NCBI GenBank assembly: GCA_947176785.1
Contig: CAMWSA010000068.1
Location: 1 to 12,065 of the forward strand
Reading direction: 5' to 3'
DNA: 12,065 bases
From: an uncultured Lachnospiraceae bacterium
Lineage (GTDB): Bacteria; Bacillota; Clostridia; Lachnospirales; Lachnospiraceae
The position numbers and the translations under genes were made by a program. The notes below the pieces were generated by a model. That model searched no databases and was not told where the DNA came from. It saw only the letters and a list, made by a program, of their open reading frames with translations. This document shows positions 1 to 6,912 of the stretch, in pieces (the stretch's first letter is position 1; each line of letters starts with the position of its first letter).

Positions 1-657
1 CTGGTGGGATACGGCTTTGCCAGGTTCAATTTCCCTCTCAAGAAATTCTGGTTTGCCTGTGTACTGATGGTGGTGCTGGTGCCGCCGCAGACCATTTCCA
101 CTTCCCTGCATCTGCATTTCCGGTTCTTTGATGTGCTGGGAATATTCAAGGCGGTGACAGGCAACACCATCAACCTGAGGGGTTCCGCACTGCCCTACTA
201 CCTGATGAGCGCAGGATGCATGGGATTGAAGAACGGCCTGTATATCTATATGATCCGCCAGTTCTTCCGCAACATCCCCATGGAACTGGAGGAGGCGGCT
301 TATGTGGACGGCTGTGGCACGCTTAAGACCTTCCTGCGGATCATGTTGCCGGACGCAACCCCCATCCTGACATCCTGCTTCCTGTTCTCCTTTGTGTGGC
401 AGTGGACGGATGGATTTTATTCCAAGCTGTTTCTGGGGAATGTGAGGCTGGTGAGTACCTCCCTGTCCAGGATTGTGGACAGCCTGGCGGCGCATCTGAT
501 GAGGCTGCAGGGAACTACCGTCACCCCCACTGTGGGCTTGACAGACTGCATCATGTCTACGGGGACGCTGATGATCATTATTCCCGTGCTGATACTCTAC
601 CTGTTCGCCCAGAGAGGCTTCGTGGAGAGCCTTAGCAGTTCCGGTATCAAGATGTAA
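1..657 (+). CDS. ABC sugar transporter permease, MalG type (5' end outside window)
   Basis: Inner-membrane permease subunit of a carbohydrate ABC importer; the start codon lies upstream of the window, and the visible reading frame runs from base 1 to a TAA at 655-657 (218 codons seen). Hydrophobic membrane segments are visible around visible residues 15-30, 62-75, 118-135 and 185-205. The cytoplasmic EAA loop that docks on the ATPase is clear: EEAAYVDGCG at about residues 96-105, followed by the usual TLKTFLRIMLP. The C-terminal ending (QRGFVESLSSSGIKM) resembles the typical 'QRYFVEGLTAGAVKG' end of MalG/LacG-type permeases. The next gene downstream is the solute-binding protein, so this is probably the second permease of that importer. 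The ATPase gene is not in the window; in Firmicutes such importers often share a general MsmX-type ATPase encoded elsewhere (family knowledge). The substrate is inferred only from the neighbouring GH43 gene. Confidence 0.93.
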   Translation: MVGYGFARFNFPLKKFWFACVLMVVLVPPQTISTSLHLHFRFFDVLGIFKAVTGNTINLRGSALPYYLMSAGCMGLKNGLYIYMIRQFFRNIPMELEEAAYVDGCGTLKTFLRIMLPDATPILTSCFLFSFVWQWTDGFYSKLFLGNVRLVSTSLSRIVDSLAAHLMRLQGTTVTPTVGLTDCIMSTGTLMIIIPVLILYLFAQRGFVESLSSSGIKM

Positions 658-678
658 CATAGCTATAGTTTCCCAGGC

Positions 679-715
679 TCCGGTGCCATCCCGGAAAAGA
701 TATTGTGGCATCGGG
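679..715 (+). promoter_or_regulatory. Hairpin between permease and solute-binding protein genes
   Basis: Arms TCCGGTGCCA (679-688) and TGGCATCGGG (706-715) pair over 10 bp with two G-U wobbles around a 17-base loop. There is no T-run after it, so it is not a standard terminator. It sits in the 195-bp gap before the binding-protein gene, where a stable structure could protect or partly separate the downstream transcript; binding proteins are usually made in excess of permeases. That role is inference. I found no convincing sigma-A promoter in the gap. Confidence 0.35.
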
Positions 716-852
716 CCAGCCCGGGGTTCTATATAGAGCAACTGCATCCGTCTGTGCAGTGTCCATAAGTCCGCTGATATAACAGCAGGCGGAATTCACT
801 TTATAAAAGGGACTGAGGACGGATGTGCAACTCAAACAGGAGGATATGAAAA

Positions 853-2322
853 ATGAAAAGTAAAATTGCAAAGAAAGTAATTGCGGCATCTCTGGTAACA
901 GTGATGACTGTGGGCCTGGCTGCATGCGGCAATGAGCCGGCACCTACAACTGGCGGAGACACATCCAATGCGTCCACCCCGGAGCAGTCTTCCGATGTAT
1001 CTGCCCCCGAGGAGTCTTCCGCACCGGATGGGTCTTCCGAGGAGGAGGTAAGCCCTTATACGGTTCTGACCGATGAGAACGGCAATGTATATGACCTGGG
1101 CGGCATGGAGATCATTATGCGCGACTGGTGGTCCGGAGATCCCGCTGAACCCAACAATGATTATGAGGAGGCTCGTGACGCTTATCGCGAGTGGATTCAG
1201 GAGACCTATAACTTCACCTTCAAGCAGCAGGCCATCTCTGACTGGGGCAGCGCTCCCCAGGACTTTGTAGATTATGCCACTGCCGGCGGTGACGAGAATT
1301 ATATCTTTATTCTGCGTGAGGCGGCTCCCACCACCTCTGCCATGCGCCAGGGCCTGATGTATGATCTGGCTACCCTGGACTGCCTGGATTTCTCCGAGGC
1401 AAAGTGGGGCGCAGGCGTGCATAAGCTGATGAGCAGGGGCGATTCCATCTATTGTATGTATGGCGGGGATACCGAGCCTCGTACCGGTATCTATTTCAAC
1501 AAGAGACTGCTGGAAGATGCAGGCGTTGATCCCAACAAGCCCTATGAACTGCAGGAGGCCGGTGAGTGGACCTGGGATGCTTTCATTGACCTGTGCAGCC
1601 AGGTGCAGAGGGATGTGGACAACGATGGAGTGATTGATGTTGCCGGCATGACCCAGAACCATTCCGTGTTCATCAGCAGTGCCGTATATTCCAACAATGG
1701 CGACTATGTGGGACAGGAGGACGGCCAGTATGTATACAAGCTGGAGTCCGACGAGACACTGGAAGCCCTGAACTGGGCTGTGGATGCCATTGCCGACTAC
1801 GCCCTGGTTCCCCCCGAGGGCGCTGAGTGGGATTACTACAAGCAGGCATGGGTAAACGGCGAGGCAGTGTTCTGTACAGAGGATGCTTACTGCGCAGGTC
1901 CTAACGGACAGTGGTCCACCATGGAAGACGAGTATGGCTTTGTATGCTTCCCTATGGGGCCCAAGGCCAGCGATTACACCAATATCTACAGCAACAACCC
2001 TGTAGCAATTCCCGCTTGCTATGATGCGGAAAAGGCATGGAACCTGGCATTTGCCTACAATCTGTGGACCGATCCCGTTCCCGGCTATGAGGATTATCAG
2101 GCATGGAAGCCCGGCTACTACAATAACTTCCCTGATACCGAGGCAGTTGACTACACCATCACCCGTATGATGACCAACGGCCGCGTAACCTATCATGGCC
2201 TGATCCCCAACCTGGATCTGGGCAATGACCTGGTATATGGTCTGCCTGGCTCTGTTGTATCCGAGAAGGTAGAGGCGATCAGAGACACCTGGCAGGCATA
2301 CATTACGGAAGCTAACCAGTAA
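853..2322 (+). CDS. Sugar ABC transporter substrate-binding lipoprotein (family 1)
   Basis: Extracellular solute-binding protein (489 aa) that captures a sugar or oligosaccharide and delivers it to the permease encoded just upstream. The N-terminus is a lipoprotein signal: basic start MKSKIAKK, a hydrophobic core, and lipobox LAAC with the lipidated cysteine at residue 25. A flexible Ser/Thr/Glu/Pro-rich linker follows (about 28-66). The binding-protein fold begins near residue 84 (MEIIMRDWW). The typical family-1 segment TGIYFNKRLLEDAGVDP is at 211-227, followed by EWTWDAFIDLC. An acidic DVDNDGVID loop at 254-262 resembles the Ca-binding-like loop often seen in these proteins. The start is fixed by a perfect AGGAGG at 838-843, 9 bases before the ATG. 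A strong terminator follows the gene. The large size fits oligosaccharide-binding members, but the exact ligand cannot be read from sequence. Confidence 0.95.
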   Translation: MKSKIAKKVIAASLVTVMTVGLAACGNEPAPTTGGDTSNASTPEQSSDVSAPEESSAPDGSSEEEVSPYTVLTDENGNVYDLGGMEIIMRDWWSGDPAEPNNDYEEARDAYREWIQETYNFTFKQQAISDWGSAPQDFVDYATAGGDENYIFILREAAPTTSAMRQGLMYDLATLDCLDFSEAKWGAGVHKLMSRGDSIYCMYGGDTEPRTGIYFNKRLLEDAGVDPNKPYELQEAGEWTWDAFIDLCSQVQRDVDNDGVIDVAGMTQNHSVFISSAVYSNNGDYVGQEDGQYVYKLESDETLEALNWAVDAIADYALVPPEGAEWDYYKQAWVNGEAVFCTEDAYCAGPNGQWSTMEDEYGFVCFPMGPKASDYTNIYSNNPVAIPACYDAEKAWNLAFAYNLWTDPVPGYEDYQAWKPGYYNNFPDTEAVDYTITRMMTNGRVTYHGLIPNLDLGNDLVYGLPGSVVSEKVEAIRDTWQAYITEANQ

Positions 2323-2385
2323 GTAATAGCAGGTATCTGACCTGCAAGGTTATTCATAACTGAAACAGGCATTAATGCAGAAAGT

Positions 2386-2418
2386 GGGTGGTGTTTTTCC
2401 GGGCACCACCCCTTTTTT
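2386..2418 (+). terminator. Rho-independent terminator after the binding-protein gene
   Basis: Perfect 8-bp stem GGGTGGTG (2386-2393) / CACCACCC (2404-2411), a 10-base loop, then a run of six T (2413-2418). It ends the ABC-transport transcript and separates it from the GH43 gene. Confidence 0.92.
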
Positions 2419-2472
2419 CTAGAGAGGTATATCGGATACAGAACTGATTTCTACGTGGCTGCAGGGGGAATG

Positions 2473-2491
2473 CAGGTGTGCGGGGCACCTG
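2473..2491. promoter_or_regulatory. Inverted repeat CAGGTG-N7-CACCTG upstream of the GH43 gene
   Basis: Perfect 6-bp inverted repeat (2473-2478 / 2486-2491) in the 155-bp stretch between the terminator and the GH43 start. It could be an operator for a sugar-responsive repressor or a small mRNA hairpin. A TATAGT at 2545-2550 could be a -10 element for the GH43 gene, but no matching -35 is seen 17 bases upstream, so I do not call a promoter. Low certainty. Confidence 0.3.
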
Positions 2492-2573
2492 TCCTGTACA
2501 GCCGGGCGGAAATGAGGTTTGTATGGTAAAAGTATAGGAAATTGTATAGTATCAGGAGAGGAGTATATTACAA

Positions 2574-4220
2574 ATGGCACAATATGCTAAAAATCCAATT
2601 ATGCCGGGGTTCTACCCGGATCCCTCCGTCTGCGCGGTGGGGGAGGACTATTATCTGGTAAATTCTACCTTTGCCTACTTTCCCGGTTTGCCGGTGCTGC
2701 ACAGCAGGGATCTGGTACACTGGGAGCAGATCGGCAATGTGATGGACCGGGCTTCCCAGCTGCCGCTGGCCGGTGCCGGGCATTCCCAGGGGCTGTTTGC
2801 GCCCACGATCCGCTGGCATGAAGGCATATTTTATGTGATATGTACCAATGTGTCTCATGGCGGCAACTATGTGGTAACGGCAGGAAATCCCGAGGGGCCA
2901 TGGTCAGAGCCCCATTACCTGGAGGGGGCGGACGGCATTGACCCAAGTCTGTTTTTTGATGATGACGGGAAATGCTATTATATCGGCACCCATCCCAACC
3001 CGGAGGGCTGCCGGTATGACGGTGACTGGTATATCTGGATACAGGAGCTGGATCTGAATACCTGGAAGCTGGTGGGGGAACATAAAAATGTATGGAACGG
3101 TGCCATGCGGGGCGTACACTGGCCGGAAGGCCCCCATCTGTACAAAAGAGGAGATTACTATTATATCCTTCACGCCGAGGGAGGCACGGGGCCGGAGCAT
3201 GCGGTGAGCGTGTGCCGCAGCAAACATATCTGGGGGCCCTATGAGAACAATTTCTGCAATCCCATTCTGACCCACAGGCATCTGGGCCGGGAATATCCCG
3301 TCAAGTATGTGGGCCATGGGGACTTATTCCGGACCCCGGCGGGGGAGTGGTATATGACCATGCTGGCCGTGCGGCCCCTGGAGGGCTATACCACCATGGG
3401 CAGAGAGACTTTTCTGGCAAGGGTGACCTGGGAGGACGACTGGCCGGTGGTCAACGCGGGCGTGGGCCGGCTGACGAACCGGGTGAAGATCAATCTGCCT
3501 CAGTGGCTGCCGGAACAGGATCCGGACAGCCATACCAGCCGCAGCAGAGGCCGCAATGCCGTGCCCGGCAGTGACAGAAGCTACGACTTTGCCCGGATGG
3601 CGGCGTTGGGGGACGAGTTTTTGTACCTGCGTAATCCGAAATTGTCCCATTATACGCTGGAGGCCGGAAAGGGCTTGTATCTTACCGCCACATCTGTTAC
3701 ACTGAAGGAGCAGGGAAGTCCCAGTTATCTGGGGATCCGCCAACAGCACCACGCCTTCCGCATGGAGGCGGCTCTGGTGGCGGGGCAGCCCGGGGAAAGC
3801 AGCGAAAAGGAAGGCGGCAGTACCTGTGATCATGGCTGCCGCAATTACCATGCGGGTCTGGCACTGCTCCAGAGCAATGCCTATCATCTGCGGCTGGAGG
3901 TATATCAGGGCAGGCTGCAAGTCATTCTGTGCCAAAAGGGGCAGGACACTATGGCGGGATCCATACAGCTGCCGGCGCTGCAATGCGATGCGATCCTGAA
4001 GCTTTACCTTCAGGTAGACGGCCTCCGGGTCACAGCGGGCTACACCGCCGGCCATCTGGATATCCCTGCGGCGGAGAACCTGGACATCCGCAGCCTCTCC
4101 ACCGAGGTGGCAGGGGGCTTCGTAGGCTGCACCGCCGGAATCTATGCCATGGTCAGGGAGGAGACAGAAGACTGCCGCGTGCTGTTCAAAAGCTTGTCCT
4201 ATAGCCATCCGTCTCCGTAG
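2574..4220 (+). CDS. Glycoside hydrolase family 43 (beta-xylosidase / alpha-arabinofuranosidase-like)
   Basis: Cytoplasmic exo-acting glycosidase (548 aa) expected to remove xylose or arabinose from imported oligosaccharides. The five-bladed beta-propeller domain spans about residues 7-315. The three GH43 catalytic acids are visible: general base D16 in PGFYPDPS, pKa modulator D123 in DGIDPSLFFDDDG, and general acid E185 in HWPEGPHLY. H248 in VGHGD matches the conserved propeller histidine. A C-terminal beta-sandwich (about 350-545) resembles the concanavalin-like domain of beta-xylosidases. There is no signal peptide, which fits hydrolysis after uptake by the upstream importer. The ATG at 2574 is preceded by an AGAGGAG-type site at 2557-2563. 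A gene on its own promoter followed closely by two U32-like genes (62-bp and 12-bp gaps) suggests one operon. Substrate preference (xylose or arabinose) is not decidable from sequence. Confidence 0.93.
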   Translation: MAQYAKNPIMPGFYPDPSVCAVGEDYYLVNSTFAYFPGLPVLHSRDLVHWEQIGNVMDRASQLPLAGAGHSQGLFAPTIRWHEGIFYVICTNVSHGGNYVVTAGNPEGPWSEPHYLEGADGIDPSLFFDDDGKCYYIGTHPNPEGCRYDGDWYIWIQELDLNTWKLVGEHKNVWNGAMRGVHWPEGPHLYKRGDYYYILHAEGGTGPEHAVSVCRSKHIWGPYENNFCNPILTHRHLGREYPVKYVGHGDLFRTPAGEWYMTMLAVRPLEGYTTMGRETFLARVTWEDDWPVVNAGVGRLTNRVKINLPQWLPEQDPDSHTSRSRGRNAVPGSDRSYDFARMAALGDEFLYLRNPKLSHYTLEAGKGLYLTATSVTLKEQGSPSYLGIRQQHHAFRMEAALVAGQPGESSEKEGGSTCDHGCRNYHAGLALLQSNAYHLRLEVYQGRLQVILCQKGQDTMAGSIQLPALQCDAILKLYLQVDGLRVTAGYTAGHLDIPAAENLDIRSLSTEVAGGFVGCTAGIYAMVREETEDCRVLFKSLSYSHPSP

Positions 4221-4282
4221 ATAGCATCGGTATCTGGAAAGAACCCTGACACAGCTTATTTGGAGAGAGGAAGTATTTTACT

Positions 4283-5233
4283 ATGGAAGTCAATTTTCAT
4301 CTGCCCGGCCTGCGCCAGAATTATCCTTTGAATATGCTGGTCCTGAGTATGCTGAAACAAAAACCGGAATGGTTTCGGGAGGGCGTGCGGATCGCTTCGT
4401 TTTTCGGCGAGTTCCCCACCTCCCTGTGGAACGGCGGCAGGCCCTCCAACTATGACCAGTGCGATGCCGCTTTCATCCGCAATGTGGTGAAAAGCATCAA
4501 TGCCCAGGGTGTGCCTGTGCGCTACACCTACACCAACATGCTTCTCACAGAAGAGGACCTGCACGATCCCTACTGTAATTTCTGTATGCAGGTGGCGGAC
4601 AACGGCATGAACGAGGTTATGATCTTTTCCCCTGTCCTGGAGAAATATATCAGGGAAAAATACCCCAGCTATAAGCTGAACAGTTCCACCTGTAAGGAGA
4701 TCCGGGATATCGGCCAGGTCAACGAGGAACTGAAAAAGGACTACTACCTGGTGGTGCTGGACTATAATTTCAACAATAATTTTGAGGAACTGGCCCGGAT
4801 TGAGGACAAGGCCCGCTGTGAGATACTGGTGAATACCCTGTGTACGCCCAACTGTCCCCGCAGGGGTGCCCACTACCAGAATATTGCCAGAAACCAGCGT
4901 ACCCTGCTGGAAAACCGGGGGCTTCCCAAGGAGCGGCAAAAGCCTCTGGAACACTGGTACTGTGAGTACGGCGAATACAATTGCGTACACACAATCCAGG
5001 GCTACAGCACATATATTTCTCCGGAGGATATCTGGGAAAAATATGTGCCCATGGGTTTCAGCCAGTTCAAGATCGAGGGCAGGACCGCCAACATTTTTTC
5101 CCTGGTGGAGACCTATGCCCACTATCTGATCCGTCCGGAGAAGCAGGGGGAGGTACGGATCATGCTGCTGAACAATCTGGTGAGCAGCAAGGTCATCACG
5201 GTAAATCATCCCAGGCCGGCCCGTTGGCCCTAG
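4283..5233 (+). CDS. U32-like TIM-barrel protein, copy A
   Basis: Protein of 316 aa that I place in or near the peptidase U32 superfamily, which despite its name includes several iron-sulfur enzymes such as tRNA/rRNA hydroxylation and ubiquinone-hydroxylation proteins (established knowledge). Seen here: alternating strands and helices like a barrel, a SSTCKEI segment at 134-140 equivalent to the U32 'StQ' strand end, and the family signature FKIEGR at 262-267. Cysteines C187 and C191 (CTPNC) follow a predicted strand, and C227 and C234 lie before the signature; four cysteines in this region could bind a [4Fe-4S] cluster. The N-terminal HLPGL and WNGGR (49-53) are shared with the next gene. 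The ribosome site is a purine-rich GGAGAGAGGAAG at 4262-4273. It is 62 bp after the GH43 gene. No function is known to me for this subgroup. Confidence 0.75.
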   Translation: MEVNFHLPGLRQNYPLNMLVLSMLKQKPEWFREGVRIASFFGEFPTSLWNGGRPSNYDQCDAAFIRNVVKSINAQGVPVRYTYTNMLLTEEDLHDPYCNFCMQVADNGMNEVMIFSPVLEKYIREKYPSYKLNSSTCKEIRDIGQVNEELKKDYYLVVLDYNFNNNFEELARIEDKARCEILVNTLCTPNCPRRGAHYQNIARNQRTLLENRGLPKERQKPLEHWYCEYGEYNCVHTIQGYSTYISPEDIWEKYVPMGFSQFKIEGRTANIFSLVETYAHYLIRPEKQGEVRIMLLNNLVSSKVITVNHPRPARWP

Positions 5234-5245
5234 GGAGCAAGCGTA

Positions 5246-6196
5246 ATGTCGTTGACTATAAGAGATATTTCTACAGGCAGGCAGGATATGGGACGTGAAG
5301 TATATTGGCATTTGCCGGGTTTTTGTTATTTTCGGCTGTTAAACCAGGTGATTATGAATATGATGAAGGACTATCCCGACAAATTTCGGGAGGGCTACCG
5401 GATTGGTTCCGTGTACGGGACTTTTCCCGGGGCCATCTGGAACGGCGGGCGGGTTTCCTTCGGCCTGACAAGCAAGCGGGATATGGAGAATATCCTGAAA
5501 ATATATAACAGCAGGGGGATTCCGGTGCGTTTCACCTGGACGAATTCCCTGATAGAGGAAAAGCATCTTCAGGATACCTATTGTAATCTGATCATGAGGC
5601 TGGCGGACAATGGACTGAATCAGGTGCTGGTCAACACACCTGTGCTTGAGGACTATATTCGCCGGGAGTATCCCCGTTACCCGCTGATTTCCTCCACCAC
5701 CAAGAGGATCACGGATTTGCGGGGGTTACAGGAGGAACTGGACAGGGACTATGACCTGGTGGTACTGGATTATGACCTGAATCATGACCGGCAGGTGCTG
5801 GAGGCTGTCAGCCCCCAGGCCCGGAGGGTGGAGATCCTGGTCAACGAGGTGTGCTATCCGGGCTGTGCCATGCGGGCGGAGCATTACCGGCAGCAATCCT
5901 ATCTGCAGCTGGAATATGATATCAACACAGGCTTTCCCTGTCCGAACCGGACGACGCAGCGCACTTTTGCGGAGTGCATGGAGAGACCTGCCTTCATCAC
6001 CAATGAGCAGCTTGGAGGATATATTGATATGGGATTCTGCAATTTCAAGATTGCGGGGCGGGGTATGCCTCAGGACTATGTGAAGGAGTCCTATCTATAT
6101 TTCCTGGTCAAGGAGGAACACAGAGACTTTATCCGCAGTAAAATTGACGGCTTACTGGATCGGTTCAGGGCGGCGCAGCAGGGGCGTACAAGGTAG
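5246..6196 (+). CDS. U32-like TIM-barrel protein, copy B
   Basis: Paralogue of the preceding gene, 12 bp downstream and therefore probably translated from the same mRNA. Shared landmarks are HLPGF near the N-terminus, IWNGGR (64-69), DTYCN (110-114), LVNEVCYPGC (198-207, with C203 and C207), AEHY (211-214) and FKIAGR (267-272). Further cysteines at 232 and 244 could complete a four-cysteine site, although their spacing differs from copy A. In the signature the usual Glu is Ala (FKIAGR instead of FKIEGR), a possible change of activity. The start is uncertain: ATG 5246 has a good AGGGAG site (5232-5237), but alignment with copy A makes ATG 5288 (MGREVYWHLPGF) the better homologous start, giving 302 aa. 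The two copies look clearly diverged rather than recent duplicates. Function unknown. Confidence 0.73.
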   Translation: MSLTIRDISTGRQDMGREVYWHLPGFCYFRLLNQVIMNMMKDYPDKFREGYRIGSVYGTFPGAIWNGGRVSFGLTSKRDMENILKIYNSRGIPVRFTWTNSLIEEKHLQDTYCNLIMRLADNGLNQVLVNTPVLEDYIRREYPRYPLISSTTKRITDLRGLQEELDRDYDLVVLDYDLNHDRQVLEAVSPQARRVEILVNEVCYPGCAMRAEHYRQQSYLQLEYDINTGFPCPNRTTQRTFAECMERPAFITNEQLGGYIDMGFCNFKIAGRGMPQDYVKESYLYFLVKEEHRDFIRSKIDGLLDRFRAAQQGRTR

Positions 6197-6259
6197 TTCA
6201 CGGCTGTGCGCCGGCTTGCTGATACACAAAAAAAACACATAAAATCCAATCAGAACCTC

Positions 6260-6288
6260 TTGTAAAATCAAAGGGTTTATCGTATAGT
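6260..6288 (+). promoter_or_regulatory. Sigma-A promoter for the XRE-type regulator
   Basis: TTGTAA (6260-6265), a 17-base spacer and TATAGT (6283-6288), in an A/T-rich stretch 46 bp before the regulator start. No terminator was found between the U32-like copy B gene and this promoter, so some read-through is possible. Confidence 0.7.
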
Positions 6289-6333
6289 AGAATTAGAAGG
6301 GCAATAAACCTATGATATTTGGGAGGAAGGATC

Positions 6334-6684
6334 ATGACAAAAGCTGAGATTTTGAAAAGAGAAATTTTAAGACAGTATCGCAGTGTTCGTCAGTTCGCCT
6401 TGGAGATGAATATCCCGTATAGTACATTAGTAACAGCATTGGAGCGTGGCATCGAAGGGATGGCTTATGGCACTGTGATCAGGATGTGTGACAAGTTGAG
6501 CTTAAACCCTGTGGATTTTACTTCGTTGGAGCGGGATGCGTCCCTGGGGGCACAGCTGCTGGAGAACAGGGTGATGCAGAACTATGTGAAGCTGAACCAG
6601 GAGGGCAGGGACAAGATACTGGAACTGATGGATGATTTCGCACAGATTGACAGATATAAGCAGAAAACCAAGAAAAAGCCATAA
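6334..6684 (+). CDS. Small XRE/Cro-CI-like helix-turn-helix protein
   Basis: Probable DNA-binding regulator of 116 aa. Residues about 17-60 form the helix-turn-helix domain (SVRQFALEMNIPYSTLVTAL, then a helix ending ...MCDKLSLNP), typical of the XRE family; the C-terminal part (YVKLNQEGRDKILELMDDF) matches the short helical tail often found in Clostridia members ('L..EGR.KI...'). The chosen ATG has GGGAGGAAGG directly upstream (6321-6330); an in-frame upstream start at 6319 would lie across this ribosome site and is unlikely. The gene has its own promoter and a terminator, so it is monocistronic. There is no obvious target in the window: no palindromic operator overlaps its own promoter. The lysine-rich end (KQKTKKKP) is probably disordered. 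Confidence 0.87.
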   Translation: MTKAEILKREILRQYRSVRQFALEMNIPYSTLVTALERGIEGMAYGTVIRMCDKLSLNPVDFTSLERDASLGAQLLENRVMQNYVKLNQEGRDKILELMDDFAQIDRYKQKTKKKP

Positions 6685-6710
6685 ATTCCATGCATAATAT
6701 TATATATTAA

Positions 6711-6755
6711 AGGCAAGCAGCTTACCGATTGTAAAGCACTTGCCTCTTTTATTTT
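6711..6755. terminator. Bidirectional terminator between convergent genes
   Basis: Outer stem AGGCAAG (6711-6717) / CTTGCCT (6739-6745), with an inner TTAC/GTAA stem. On the plus strand CTTTTATTTT follows (6746-6755), ending the XRE gene. On the minus strand the same stem is followed by TTTAATAT, so it can also end the FliD-like transcript coming from the right. Confidence 0.8.
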
Positions 6756-6780
6756 GTGTCTATGCCCTTGACCGATCAGG

Positions 6781-6844
6781 CTTTCCTTCCTGCACGGAAC
6801 ATGTTGCCCAATTATGCAGCATGTTCCGTGCAGGAATTGGAAAG
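6781..6844. repeat. Long near-perfect inverted repeat (27-bp stem hairpin)
   Basis: Arms at 6787-6807 and 6816-6836 are 21 bases long and complementary except for one G-U pair, around an 8-base loop (CCAATTAT). After a two-base bulge, CTTTCC (6781-6786) and GGAAAG (6839-6844) extend the stem by 6 bp. There is no T-run on either side, so it is not a classical terminator. It lies in the 3' untranslated region of the minus-strand FliD-like gene. It may be a small dispersed palindromic element or an mRNA 3'-end stabiliser. Confidence 0.85.
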
Positions 6845-6912
6845 TCTTAACGGTTGTGAGTATATATATTTTCCGGTCTGCCGATATACAGAACCGATGT
6901 GTGCTATCCGGT

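Noticed and set aside
712..724. Small GC-rich hairpin CGGGC-CA-GCCCG after the intercistronic stem
   Set aside because: The stem is too short with a two-base loop and no T-run; it cannot act as a terminator.
832..2196. Long minus-strand open frame (454 codons) opposite the solute-binding protein gene
   Set aside because: It is a codon-bias shadow: the plus-strand product is a clear lipoprotein binding protein with a perfect ribosome site, and the minus-strand translation matches no family.
2519..2550. Sigma-A promoter before the GH43 gene (TTGTAT ... TATAGT)
   Set aside because: The spacer would be 20 bases, too long for a confident call; a promoter is expected here but I cannot place it.
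3324..4208. Minus-strand open frame (294 codons) opposite the GH43 gene
   Set aside because: Shadow of the GH43 coding frame, without a plausible ribosome site or recognisable domain.
4256..5311. Minus-strand open frame (351 codons) opposite the U32-like copy A gene
   Set aside because: Shadow frame; the plus strand carries conserved U32 motifs shared with the next gene.
6796..6807. Possible LexA box (GGAACATGTTGC) in the long hairpin
   Set aside because: The spacing between half-sites is 2 rather than 4 bases and it lies at the 3' ends of convergent genes, not in a promoter.
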